DNA of 64,000 nt, taken from Exophiala sp. HKRS030 (lineage: Eukaryota > Ascomycota > Eurotiomycetes > Chaetothyriales > Herpotrichiellaceae). The stretch spans positions 1,302,001 through 1,366,000 of the forward strand of contig JAHWDD010000009.1 in the NCBI GenBank assembly GCA_023897205.1, in the 5' to 3' direction. The notes under the pieces were generated by a model. The model saw only the letters and a program-made list of their open reading frames with translations, was not told the DNA's origin and did not search any database. How positions within the stretch are numbered: the first letter of the stretch is position 1; each line of letters starts with the position of its first letter. This document shows, piece by piece, positions 11,563 to 21,817 of this stretch. The translations under genes and the position numbers were made by a program.

Positions 11563-12675
11563 TCACAAGGTTATGACGACCTTCTTTGCGCTGACGCCTT
11601 CCCTCAGGATCTCCATTGCTTTCTGTGCATGCTCGAGACCATGTCCTACAACTTCCGCCTTGGGTGCCGGCACAAACTTATTCTCGGCCAGAGCTTTGGG
11701 TAGATAGTCCTGGTATATCATCGGTCCGACCTCGTTATGTATCAATGTGTACCCATTGATGAGACCTGTACGAATACCATGTCGTTTGGCTTTGATCCAC
11801 AACGAGATCATACCGGTCAAGTATGTAAAAATGGTCTGAAGGACAACGAAATGTTTCGGAGTGGACTCTGGCATTGGATAACTGACCATGGTCAAAGCTT
11901 TGTCTCCCTTGCAAGCGGCCAGAATGTCAAGACATTTGTGGGCGGCACCGTGACCAATGGACATGGCGCCAGCTGTTGTCCTGCCTTTGAAAGCGTTCTT
12001 GATGTCGCTGACAACGGTGCTGCTGTTGTAGTCAAATGCCTGTACTGCACCGAGGCTTTTGACCAGATCAAAGTTGCGTGGAGAGCATGTGGTGATGACT
12101 TCATAGCCAGCTGCTACTGCGATTTGAATCGCATTGCACCCGACACTGGTTGAGCCGCCCCATACTAGAAGTGTCTTGCCCGTCGACTTTGCTGTTGGCA
12201 CGGAGGGATACTGCAGGGCCAACTGGTTCTTTTGAAACAAACCACATGCTGCTGTGTCAAGGCCTAGTGGAATGACGGATGCCTCTTCGTATGAAAGGGT
12301 ATCAGGAAGAGGGGAGGCCATGTGCGACAGAAGGACCGTATAGAGCTGGAAGCCTCCATAGGCGGGCGAGTTGATTTTCTCGTCGGTCGCAGGAGCACTG
12401 CCGACGACACGGTCGCCTTGTCTGAAACGTGTGACGTTCTTCCCGACATCGACGACTTCTCCTGAGACATCGAAGCCGAGGATTGCAGGGTATTTTAGAT
12501 GCCCATAGATCAAACTACTGTCCTGGATGATGTGATCGACAGGGTTGACTGCGACAGCGTGTGTTCTGATGACGATTTCGTCTGGTCCTGGACTCGTGTA
12601 GGGGGCTGATCGGACCTGGAGAGGTGTCGCATTCTTCTCAACAAGATACGCTGCTTGGTTCGAAAGTGCCGACAT
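11563..12675 (-). CDS. Zinc-independent MDR oxidoreductase (enoyl/quinone reductase-like, CipB type)
   Basis: This intronless 370-residue member of the medium-chain dehydrogenase/reductase superfamily has an N-terminal GroES-like fold (VNPVDH, ILGFDVSGEVVDVG at about 65-78) and a Rossmann nucleotide-binding segment WGGSTSVG at about 172-179. The structural-zinc cysteine cluster of true alcohol dehydrogenases is absent, so an NADPH-dependent enoyl or quinone reductase role is more likely than an alcohol dehydrogenase. Substrate and pathway are unknown. The frame ends with a short hydrophobic Lys-Lys-Val-Val-Ile-Thr-Leu, a common family ending. A TATATATA-like stretch lies about 150 nt upstream of the start (around 12820-12831). 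Confidence 0.88.
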   Translation of the reverse strand: MSALSNQAAYLVEKNATPLQVRSAPYTSPGPDEIVIRTHAVAVNPVDHIIQDSSLIYGHLKYPAILGFDVSGEVVDVGKNVTRFRQGDRVVGSAPATDEKINSPAYGGFQLYTVLLSHMASPLPDTLSYEEASVIPLGLDTAACGLFQKNQLALQYPSVPTAKSTGKTLLVWGGSTSVGCNAIQIAVAAGYEVITTCSPRNFDLVKSLGAVQAFDYNSSTVVSDIKNAFKGRTTAGAMSIGHGAAHKCLDILAACKGDKALTMVSYPMPESTPKHFVVLQTIFTYLTGMISLWIKAKRHGIRTGLINGYTLIHNEVGPMIYQDYLPKALAENKFVPAPKAEVVGHGLEHAQKAMEILREGVSAKKVVITL

Positions 12676-13388
12676 GATGAGGACAATATTGGTCGTTGTC
12701 GCTGCAGAGATAGCTAATGGACGGAATGTACTCCGTATTTCTCTTTCTATGAGAAGTTCGGTTTCTTAACGGTTATCTTTCTTGTAATCTACCATTTGGA
12801 CAATGAGCAAGTCCTGTATTATATATATGCCATGGGAAATGGTTGTCATTGAAGGCGTCGAGTGAAGGCCATTGCCTATTGCGGTCGAGCGTCCGACCCT
12901 CCGACCCTCCGAGACTTGAAAAAAAGGTCCGTCTCCGTCGTCCCTTTCCTTCTCTCGAATGATGAAATTTGCTAAGACACATATTGAGCAAGCTTAAAAA
13001 GTCATGAAGTCATGTTCAATGCGTACGTCCTTAGCGAAGTACCGGCGTCTTTCCGGGGATGTTGTTACCCCGTTGAATGCATGGGTGGCAGATTCGTGAA
13101 TTCCTCCGACTGAGAGGCCAGGTGCACGAGGCTGTACAAGGCTGTACAAGGCTGTCACTAGGTACGAGGCTATGTCATCAATCGGAGTCACTAGTCTACT
13201 TTGGGTATAGTTCATCCCCCGCCCGGCGACATTGACGGTTTGTTTGGTTCCAATTGATTGCTGACCAGGCAGCTCCAGCTTCGTCTCTCCATGTCTCATG
13301 ACGACGGGCAGCATATCAACTTGCAATCTTTTTGTGTCTAATTGACAAACAACAACCTCCCATCTACTCCTGGGAGATCATCATCATC
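12676..13388. other. Divergent promoter region
   Basis: No gene is seen between the MDR reductase and the M13 peptidase genes. It contains a short tandem repeat, AAGGCTGTAC in nearly three copies, at about 13128-13156, and CCGACCCTC in two copies at about 12893-12910. Confidence 0.5.
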
Positions 13389-16117
13389 ATGGAGTCCAAG
13401 CTTCCGGAAAAGGAGGGAGGCGTGATGATGCTGGAGCAGGTGCCGTTGATGGCGGATGAGGAGAGTCACACCTTCAAGGATTCACGATCGAGGCGCAATG
13501 CCTCTTCAATCCTCAAGGCCGCCTTTATTGGTGTGGGATTGTTACTTGTTTTGACGGTTCTAAATCTCCATCATGGTCACTCTTCTTTTCGGTTGCCGGG
13601 TTGTCTGAAAGGTTTGCCGGCCAGCCTCCTCCTCTTCCTCCTCCGTCTTCTGTGAGGGATGACTGTTGATTTATTTACATTCTCAAGGCTCTTCTCGGAA
13701 ACAACATGGTACGACTGGGTCTGAAACTTGTCTGACTCCCGCGTGCGTACACGCTTCGTCCGAACTGTTGTACAACTTGTCACCTGATTACAAAAACATC
13801 GATGCTTGCACCGACTTTGAAGAAATGGTCTGTGGAGGGTGGAGGGACCGTCATGACCTGAGACCCGACCAGGGCGACGCCTTTACTGGTACCATCATGT
13901 CCGAGACCTCTGAAATGCTCCTTCGCCATATCCTGGAGGCCCCTTATCCGAGTTCTGCCACGGTAAGTTTCATTCCGTGAATTTCATCATATGCTACTCG
14001 ACTCCACCGTCGAGTGTTGGCTCACGACGAATCCAGAATGCTGATTTCTCGCCAAACTTGAACCACGTCACGGGGTCTGTAGATCAACAGAACTTCGACA
14101 AGCTTCAAACCGCGTACAATGCTTGTTTGGACGAAGATACAATCAAGAGTCGTGGTGTCGCCCCGTTGCTCCACATGCTCAACGAGACGAGTCACAGGTT
14201 GTTTGTTGCACCAGCGGAATCGGAGAAGCCTCTGACCGATACCATTACTTATCTTGCCAATCTAGGAATATCGGCGTTCGTGGCAGCCGGCACTGGTGCG
14301 GACGATCGGGACCCCGACACCGTCGTCATTTCGGTTGCCGCCCCTTATTCGATCGGCCTTCCTGCCAAAGAGCTGTACAACGACGAGAAGATCGTCCAAA
14401 AATACGAAGACGTAGTATCTCAAGTCATGTCTGCACTCTACCCTGAAAAGGCTACCAAGGTCGATTCACGCGGTCTTGTCGAATTCGAGAAGAAGCTTGC
14501 CGCCGCATCACCGGACGCTGAAGACCGAGACGATGTTACAGTCAGTCTTTTTGCGCTCTGAGAAACTATGTCGTTATACTGATGTGCTTCTACAGAAATA
14601 CTACAATCCGATGTCACCCAGTGAAGCTGATAAACTCGTTCCACAAATCGACCTTCCCAGCATACTGAAGAGCCTCGTGCCCAGGGACTATGATATCGAC
14701 CGAATCATAGTAATGGCACCACAGTATCTCAAAGAGCTCAGCAAGCTCTTGGACCAAACCTCAAAGGAAACCCTTGACACTTATATTGCGTGGAAAGTCG
14801 TTCAGACGTTCAACTCTTACGTCGAGGCGGATGCCCTTGTTCCTTATAAGCGTTTCCAGAATGAACTACAAGGCAAGGTATGACGTGAAGGGCGAGCAGC
14901 CACTATTTACTGTATCCGAGACTGATAGTATACTCGTTAGGACCCTGATTCGTCACCTGAACGTTGGAGAAAATGCGTCAATCACGTTGATGGTGGCGTG
15001 GGTTGGCTTCTCAGTCGATTCTTCGTCGAAAAGGCCTTCTCCGCAAAATCCAAAGCCTTTGGAGACCAAATTGTTTCGGACATCAAAGACCAGTTCATCG
15101 AGAAACTCAAAGTCACCGAGTGGATGGAGCAGGAGGTCATCGACCTTGCTATAAACAAAGTTCACAATATCGTGCAAAAGATTGGGTATCCTGACAAGGT
15201 GAGTCGAATTCCAAGGAAAGGGGCGGGAAGCACCTCAAAAACCAAAAGTCTAGAGTGTCAGGTATTTTTGGGGGGGGGGGGGGGCGCCTACTGACAACCG
15301 AAAACAGAGCCCGAACATTTTGAACCCCGACGCACTACACGACTATTACGAGAGTGTCAAGGTCAACGGCTCGACGTTCTTTGAGAATGCCGTCTCGATG
15401 ACACGGTCGGAAGTGGTCAAGGAATGGTCGGCACTGGGCAAACCGGTCGACAGGGACCAGTGGGACATGACGGTCCCGACGGTGAACGCGTACTACAACC
15501 CACCGGGGAACGAGATCGTCTTCCCCGCGGGCATCATGCAGTTCCCCGTGTTCGACGTCCGGGTCCCCCAGTACCTCAGTTACGGCGCGTTCGGGTCGGT
15601 CAGCGGCCACGAACTCTCCCACGCCTTCGACTCGACCGGCCGGCACTACGACCAGGACGGCAACTACACGGACTGGTGGACCGACGCGACCGTGGCCGGG
15701 TTCGAGCGCCGGGCGCGGTGTTTTGTGTCGCAGTACCACAACTTCACCGTCGAGGGGCGCGACGGCGAACCCCTCCACGTCAACGGGAAGCTCACGCTGG
15801 GTGAAAACATCGCCGACGCCGGCGGCGTGGCGGCGGCGTTTGCGGCCTGGAAGAGGCGCGCAGCTTCCCCCGGGGGTGGGGACCTGAACATGGACCTGCC
15901 GGGCCTGTCCGACTTCTTCACCCACGACCAACTGTTCTTCGTCTCTTACGCCAACTGGTGGTGCGGCGAGACCCGCAAGGAGACGGCGATCCAGAGGATC
16001 TACACCGACCCTCACTCCCCCAAGTGGGCCAGGGTCCTCGGGACCATGGCCAACTCGAGGGACTTCAGGGAGAGTTTCAAGTGCGACAAGAAGGAACCGG
16101 TTTGTGAATTGTGGTGA
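13389..16117 (+). CDS. M13 family zinc metallopeptidase (neprilysin/ECE-like)
   Basis: Six exons: 13389-13611, 13688-13962, 14037-14540, 14596-14877, 14941-15198, 15308-16117, all in phase, 783 residues, the usual length for M13. It is a type II membrane protein: short cytosolic tail, one membrane helix at about 41-60, and a large lumenal or extracellular domain with Cys-rich start (CLTPACVHASS). Catalytic residues are intact: HELSH at 615-619, and ENIAD at 680-684 for the third zinc ligand (Glu680) and Asp684. The NAYYNP substrate-binding motif (574-579) and the family C-terminal Cys-Glu-Leu-Trp are also present. By family knowledge it cleaves short peptides on the amino side of hydrophobic residues; the natural substrate is unknown. 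Intron 5 holds a run of 15 G, and exon 6 is much richer in G/C at third positions than exons 1-5. Confidence 0.93.
15270..15284 (+). repeat. Homopolymer of 15 G in intron 5 of the M13 gene
   Basis: Fifteen consecutive G lie inside a 109-nt intron (15199-15307). The length is liable to sequencing error but does not touch the reading frame. Confidence 0.9.
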
Positions 16118-16224
16118 CGGACGACTTTTGTTATCGTGTTCCCATTTCCTTCTGGGTTCGTTTCTTTCGAACCGAAAAACAAACCCGTCGCCCTGCGAGG
16201 TTTTTTTTTCTAGTTCCGTCGGTC

Positions 16225-16276
<52 letters not shown>

Positions 16277-16703
16277 GAGTGTCTCATTGTTTCTTTCTCT
16301 CTTTTTTGGGCCTTCTTTCGTCCGGGTATTGCTATAAAAAAAAGGTACGAGTAGAATTGATCACTAGTAAATGTCTGTGAATGTTGTTATAGACAACCTG
16401 GAGGTCGATCACCACGAATGCCATGGGTATCTATCTGGTTTATTGTTTTCTGTTCGGGGGTTTGCCTCTCTTTCCTCTTCTTGGTTTCCAGGTCACCACA
16501 CCATCTAGATTCCTAACTTCTCCATGACACGTTCCAAAAACAAAAAAAGAGTATTCGATTCATATCGTTCAGAATCATCTAGACGGTCCCCAAATTTCAC
16601 CCGCCCGTCCTCCCTGATCCCCCATTCCTCGATCCATTTCTCACCATCGTGTAAGCAACAACTGGCCAGGTATAGCCAAAGTGAGTTCTGCTGACCACAC
16701 TCG
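16118..16703. other. Convergent 3' region with microsatellite
   Basis: This space lies between the M13 peptidase and TANGO2-like genes, which converge. Apart from the ATC tract, only A/T-rich and pyrimidine-rich sequence is seen. Confidence 0.5.
16226..16276 (+). repeat. (ATC)17 microsatellite
   Basis: Seventeen perfect ATC units lie about 110 nt after the M13 peptidase stop codon, probably in its 3' untranslated region. Confidence 0.95.
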
Positions 16704-17738
16704 TCACGTCGTCACGTCGCCGCCGCCGCCTGACTTTTCAATCTTGAACCTCACATCGACATCCCCCTCCCCAAAAGGTATAGGATTCGAGTCCTGATCG
16801 AACAAGGTCCTCTCGAAGAACCGGACGTTGAACTCTCGGTCCACCAGCACGACGGTTTGTTTCTGCGTGCCGTACAGGCCACTCACGCCCAGCTGACGGG
16901 CGGCGACGGGTTTCGCGGTCGACGGGCTGTTGTCCCTCACGGGGGTGTTGAAGCCGACGACGTCGACCTTTTCGCGCAACCGGGCCGCCGCGACCTCGTC
17001 GTCGGGCGTCCGGTTCGGCACCGTCGACCCGTCCCGCCGGCCGAGCGTGGGCACATAGATGGAGTGCCGCAGGTCCATGATGTAGGCCTCGAGCCCGGCG
17101 TCGTCGGCCTTGCCCTCCCTGGGCAGCGTCTCGTGGCTGAGGAGGTCGAGGAACCGGCGGATCAGCTCGTCCTCGGACTCGCCGTGCTCGACGCTGTACC
17201 GGATGGTGTCGAGCATGAGTTCCTCGCCCAACAGGACCTTCTTCCACGTCCGGTCGCCGAAGGCGGCGTTGCTGAGCCCGACCGTCTGCACCACGTCGCC
17301 TCCGATCCAGGGCACCTGGCTCTGGTCCTCGGCCCGGTTGGAGATGACGGCCAGCTGGCCCCCGATCTCGCCGCACACGAGGCTGAACCCGCCCGCGTCC
17401 TTGGCGATGCCCGTGTTGACGACGTCCCGGACGAACGCCTCCACGGGCCCCACGTCCTCGGACAGGAACTGCTTGATGATGGCGCCGCGCGACACCGCCG
17501 ACCGAGGCGGCGTCGTGTCCTCGCGGTAGTTGGTGAGCACGGCGATTTTACCGTCGCGCGTCACCCCGAGCCACGTGCCGTGGATGTCGCGGAGCATGTC
17601 CCGCCCGCCGAGGACGTGGGAGTGCGGTTCCGGCCACCATTTGGCGCGGTCCGTCGGACGGTTGAGGTACTCGTCGCGGTTGTCGATGAGGATGAGTGGG
17701 TAGGAAGGGTGGGCGGTCGAGATGAGCGCGATACACAT
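16704..17738 (-). CDS. TANGO2: TANGO2/NRDE family protein
   Basis: The 344-residue frame starts with Met-Cys-Ile-Ala, so Cys is residue 2, a hallmark of the Ntn-like NRDE (DUF833) family. The signature ILIDNRDEY, WWPEP, LGGRD and HGTWLGVTRDGKIAVLTNYRE segments follow in the first 80 residues. An upstream in-frame ATG at 17843 would add 35 unrelated residues and would hide Cys2, so 17738 was chosen. Human TANGO2 is linked to Golgi and mitochondrial lipid/heme homeostasis; the fungal role is not established. The gene is intronless with high third-position GC, which creates a long false antisense frame. Confidence 0.88.
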   Translation of the reverse strand: MCIALISTAHPSYPLILIDNRDEYLNRPTDRAKWWPEPHSHVLGGRDMLRDIHGTWLGVTRDGKIAVLTNYREDTTPPRSAVSRGAIIKQFLSEDVGPVEAFVRDVVNTGIAKDAGGFSLVCGEIGGQLAVISNRAEDQSQVPWIGGDVVQTVGLSNAAFGDRTWKKVLLGEELMLDTIRYSVEHGESEDELIRRFLDLLSHETLPREGKADDAGLEAYIMDLRHSIYVPTLGRRDGSTVPNRTPDDEVAAARLREKVDVVGFNTPVRDNSPSTAKPVAARQLGVSGLYGTQKQTVVLVDREFNVRFFERTLFDQDSNPIPFGEGDVDVRFKIEKSGGGGDVTT

Positions 17739-18875
17739 CTTGGTCAGGGCAAGTTGGGTGGCAAGTCCGGAGCCCACGCCTTTGCGATAGTGACAGAGTG
17801 AGTTGTTTCGAGATTTCTCGTATCGAGACAGGGTATGGCGCAAGAAACTTCTTTCATATACACACAGTGAAACGCGGCAGTGGAGAGATATCCTTTTCTT
17901 TCTTTTCCAGGACTTCTTCGATTTTTTTCAAGGGCCGTAGGGTGAAATAGGATGGAAATATCATGCGCACATGACCCGAAAAGTTGTACCACCTATCACC
18001 GCTTGCCACACAATCTGTGATATGAGAGAGAGCGATTCAATCACTGTACAACAAGGTCCATAGCAAGGAGTGCAAGGAGTCTCCACGCGTAGAAGTTTCC
18101 GGAATTTTGTCAGACCCTCCGAACACCAATCTCAAGAGGCCCAGCTGTGGCTTTCCAGGGGAAAGAATAGGAGGCAAAGAACAAGAGAGGCCGAAAGAAA
18201 GGCGGTCGATCTGAGTTGCCGGGAGCTTTGGGCAGAAGAGCACAAGGCTGAAGCAGCCACCAGGAACTCAGTGGTTCTGAATGTACAGTTGAGCACAGAA
18301 CAGAAGATAATGCGTTTGAGGTGCTTGACGACAGTGACCAGACGTTGTTGTTGGCTCTTCCACTGACATGAAAGTACGAGGAAGTCGTGGAGAATTGCAC
18401 TTGCAGTGGTACTGATCCGGAGGAATCTACATACGGTAAAGTAAATGACCGCACATGTAGTACTCACGATCCTCGTCCTAGAGGCGCAACTTCAGTCGTT
18501 GTGAAGGTAAAGAAGTTTCGAGAAATACTACGTGATACAATAGCAGCCAGTAGAATCGACGAGCTCTACCATCCGCTACTTCTTTTGTTGGTTAAAGATG
18601 TGGCAAGGTAGTTGTTACGTGGTCAGCCTCGCTTTCAAGGCGATCACGGATGCCGAGGTACAACAGCTGTGAGACTAGTGCTCAGCACATGCTGCTCAGA
18701 TTGTCCGTACCCTGTAAGGAAAAACAGAACGACGTAACACGCTTTGATTGAAGCATCGCTATGTATGTGTGAAAATCTGCCATGGCAAGTTCATTTTCTT
18801 TATGCCAGGCCACAATGTTTCGTTGCATCTCGTTCATGTTCTTGGTCTCCCAGCATCATGCTTGGACTTCTTTAC
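17739..18875. other. Intergenic, no gene seen
   Basis: This covers the promoter of the TANGO2-like gene and the 3' region of the acyl-CoA-binding protein gene. Several overlapping short frames at 18070-18610 on both strands lack recognisable features. Confidence 0.5.
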
Positions 18876-19497
18876 TTAGTTTGACCCGACGGCCTCTGGG
18901 GCCTTGTTTTCGTCGAATCCATATTGTCCCTTGAGCTTCTCTACCAAGTCGACGTACTTCTTTTCTGCATCGGAGGCGGACGTGCCGGCATCGACTTCCT
19001 TTTGCCACGCCTTGTGCTTTGCCTTGCCCTAAAACAGAGAGGTCAGCAATCTAAAACATGGAGACTGCCGGATGCAAAGCTAGTCGTACCTTCAAATCGA
19101 ACATTCCAGGTGCTGGTGCCTTAGAGATGTCTTCGCCATTGGCAACCTTGAATAGGGCATAGAGCTATAGCGACACATTAGCTGTGCTCACTCCCACAAT
19201 CCCCCTGACAGACAGGCTTTTATTGACAAGGGCGGTCGAGGTTTGGGACGGAAAGATCATGGAGAGGCAGTGTCGGGTCTCTTTTTCTCTCGCTTGCCTG
19301 TTACCCTACAAGGGTAGACTGAAGCAGTGCTCCTCTTCATGTCCATGCCCTCACCACAGACCAGCCCGGTCCCTTATGTGAAACCCAGCTCGCTAGTGTA
19401 CCAGGAGTCAGCTCACCTCAAGCAGTTCGTCGTTGCTCGGCTTCGCCTTGAGCTTGCGGCTATCCTCTGCAGCTTTGGTGAAGGCGGCTGAAGGCAT
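18876..19497 (-). CDS. ACB1: Acyl-CoA-binding protein
   Basis: Three exons on the minus strand: 19417-19497 (27 codons), 19090-19164 (25 codons), 18876-19028 (50 codons plus stop), 102 residues. It has the ACBP fold signature: FTKAAED at the start, LYALFKVANGED, APGMFDLKGKAKHKAW (acyl-CoA contact Lys and Trp) and the KKYVDLVEKLKGQYG helix. It binds medium- and long-chain acyl-CoA in the cytosol and supplies them to lipid synthesis, in keeping with the fatty-acid desaturase two genes away, though they are not an operon. No exon exceeds 51 codons, so an ORF scan misses the gene. Intron 1 is 252 nt, clearly longer than others in this window. Confidence 0.92.
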
Positions 19498-20242
19498 CGT
19501 GTTTGCTTGCGGAATTGTTTTCTGCTGCAGGGAACTAGGTGAATGGTAGGCAGGCCCGGGCGGTAAGGAGTTTCGATCGAGAAGTAAAAAGGTCGATGTC
19601 GGTGGGGTTGGAGAGGTGTGGTAGAGTCTACCTTTCCCAGCTGAGTCAGTCCCTGTAAATCTCGACTACTTCAAGCAGAGTAAAGAAGAAATGCTATACC
19701 TACTGTTGATGTCAAGCTGTGCCGTAAAATTGTAGAAGTTTAGAAAGATTGTAGATGGAGAACTGAGTGTAAACGGGGATTGAAACTCAACAAATTGTTG
19801 ATGAGGAACGACGTCAGACATTTGGCGGGGCAAAGTCTCCAGTAATAAGTAAATCCTCCGGCGCTACAGTCCCTGTTGTGTTTACAGTACCTAGTTACGG
19901 GTACGAGAACGAATACGGCCGCTTGTCCGCTGCATGTCACCGCCACAACGAGCCAGTGTCCTCATGCGTATGTCCTTACTCCTAGCATAGGCTTATCACA
20001 TCAAGGAAAGAAAAAGAGAACCGAGAATTGAGAATTGAGAATGCACATTCTGGAGAGAAAATATTAGGGTTTTGAACGGATGTATAGATGACTTGAGACG
20101 GGGTCACGGATCTACCAAGCATCAAATTGCACCCAACAACGCCGGCGCTGGAAGTCATTCTGAGGCATCGAATCCGATCAGAGCTGAGAAAATAGGTCGT
20201 ACTGTCATGCCAAATCTGACACTGTCATCGCCCAAAAGAATA
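19498..20242. other. Intergenic, no gene seen
   Basis: This is the promoter region of the acyl-CoA-binding protein gene and the 3' flank of the CHIP-like gene. Nothing else is supportable. Confidence 0.5.
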
Positions 20243-21205
20243 TCACCAATCGACAGCCCATCCATTCTTGTCTAGAAAATCCGAGCAAGCATTCTTCAAT
20301 GCAACGTTCGGGATCAACATATCATACTTTAGAGGTTGCCTCGTCAGTGGGTCGCATCCGTGGGCCTTGATATGCCTGTGTAGACTTGTGCGCTCGTACG
20401 AAACGCCTGTCGGGGTGACGACCGGATCGTGCATAACCTCAAAGGTAATGGGATCGATCATCCAGTCCGGTACAATCTGTTTACTATCAGCCTCGCATTT
20501 TCGACCGTACGATTCGGAACATACCCTCTCGACCGTATCTGGAACGGCGGAGTTCTCGAATGCCTTCCTTATGTTCTCCCGCCTTGATTCGGCTTCCTTC
20601 TCCAGCTCGTCAATTTCTTCTTGTCGGCCAGTCTCACCAATCTCTTGTTTGGTGAACCTCTCTTCCACGTCTTGCTTGTCTCGGTCGAGTTGCTGATTGA
20701 GCATGTCCTCCACGAGCGCCAAAGTCGAATTCAACTCTCGTAACCGTGCGGTCTCTCTCGCCTGCCACTGTGCCTGCTTTGCCTTGAGAATAAATTGTCC
20801 GATCAACTCTGCACTGGAGTCCTTGGTTTCTAGACACGTGGTGTACGCATGTTTTGCCTCGGCGAGAGCCTCGCCCACGTGCCGCTGCGGCAGGAGGGCT
20901 TGTGCAAGATAGTAATGCGACTTCATCGACTGGGCTTCGTGTTTGGGGCCATAAAGTTCGATTGCCTTTCTGGCATCCGATTCAGCTCCTTGCCAGTCTT
21001 GAAGTTTGAGACGCGTGAGGGCGCGGTTCGCAAAGACCTTTGGATCAGAGCGAGAATGCTCGGCTATCCTGTCACGCGGTCAACAGATGATCATGTACTT
21101 CCGGGTCAGAACAACGTACGCGGCGCTGTATAACTCTTCAGCCTCTTTGAACTCGCCGGCCTTGAAGCGATCGTTGCCTTGCTCACGAAAGGATAGATTT
21201 GTCAT
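20243..21205 (-). CDS. STUB1: CHIP-like E3 ubiquitin ligase (TPR + U-box)
   Basis: Two exons: 21120-21205 and 20243-21068, separated by a 51-nt intron; 303 residues, the same length as human CHIP. The N-terminal TPR domain (about 1-110) has FREQGNDRFKAGEFKEAEELY and VFANRALTRLK; Asn11 and Asn43 fit the two Asn of the Hsp70/Hsp90 carboxylate clamp, with Arg7 where CHIP has Lys. A charged helical hairpin (about 110-210) follows. A C-terminal U-box lies at 229-303: PDWMIDPITFEVMHDPVV, YERTSLHRHI, DPLTRQPL. By family knowledge it ubiquitinates chaperone clients that end in EEVD-bound complexes. Budding yeast lacks an obvious counterpart. Exon 1 is only 86 nt, so a naive ORF start at 20926 would drop the first TPR. 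Confidence 0.93.
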
Positions 21206-21817
21206 GGTAGTTAGGTACGTGTAATAGGATCTAGGGACTGAGAAGGTTAGGTGATGGCGAATGGATTATGGGAAGTGGAGCAAGAGTGAACAAAGAAAGT
21301 CGCCGGCGACAAAGAGGAAGGCAGGATGGAACTCATAGTTAATAAGACAAGCGATTGCACGACCTGCAATTGATCAGTGTTCCTCTATCCGTGACAAGTC
21401 AGGCCTCAGAAAGTCATGGATGCTCTTCGATACATTTGCTCCAAGGCGGAGACCGGGAAGTGCGGAGCAATGAATTGCCAGCGCCGAGACTATTGTATAC
21501 CACCCACAGTGTGTACAGCATCCACATTAGCAATCAACCTACAAGCATCACCACCAGAAATATTTGTGTCCAAATGTGAGGTAGGGAAGATAAGATTGAT
21601 TCCTCGTACTATTTAGAATTGGGGGTATTTAATTGCTTCACAGCATAACCTTCTTAAAGCTGAATCCATCCAAGCCCACAGATCAAGGTCTATGGATCTC
21701 ACAACCGTGATCCTCGAAACAGAAAGGGAAACGCCATAACACAATATATACATTCGCTAAGCAGATAATTGTTTTTTGCATCAGGTCAAAAGATACTTCG
21801 TGCCGTCATCGAATCAC
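21206..21817. other. Intergenic, no gene seen
   Basis: This is the promoter of the CHIP-like gene and the 3' flank of the desaturase gene. Confidence 0.5.

Noticed and set aside
12994..13326. 110-codon minus-strand frame in the MDR/M13 promoter
   Set aside because: No motif, no plausible splice partners, and it includes the short AAGGCTGTAC tandem repeat.
15335..16015. 226-codon open frame on the minus strand
   Set aside because: Antisense shadow of exon 6 of the M13 peptidase, which has intact catalytic motifs in the sense frame.
16104..16380. Frames with poly-Ser or poly-His
   Set aside because: Translations of the (ATC)17 tract in the 3' region of the peptidase gene. The His run is not a metal-binding protein.
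16857..17801. 314-codon open frame on the plus strand
   Set aside because: Antisense shadow of the TANGO2-like gene for the same reason.
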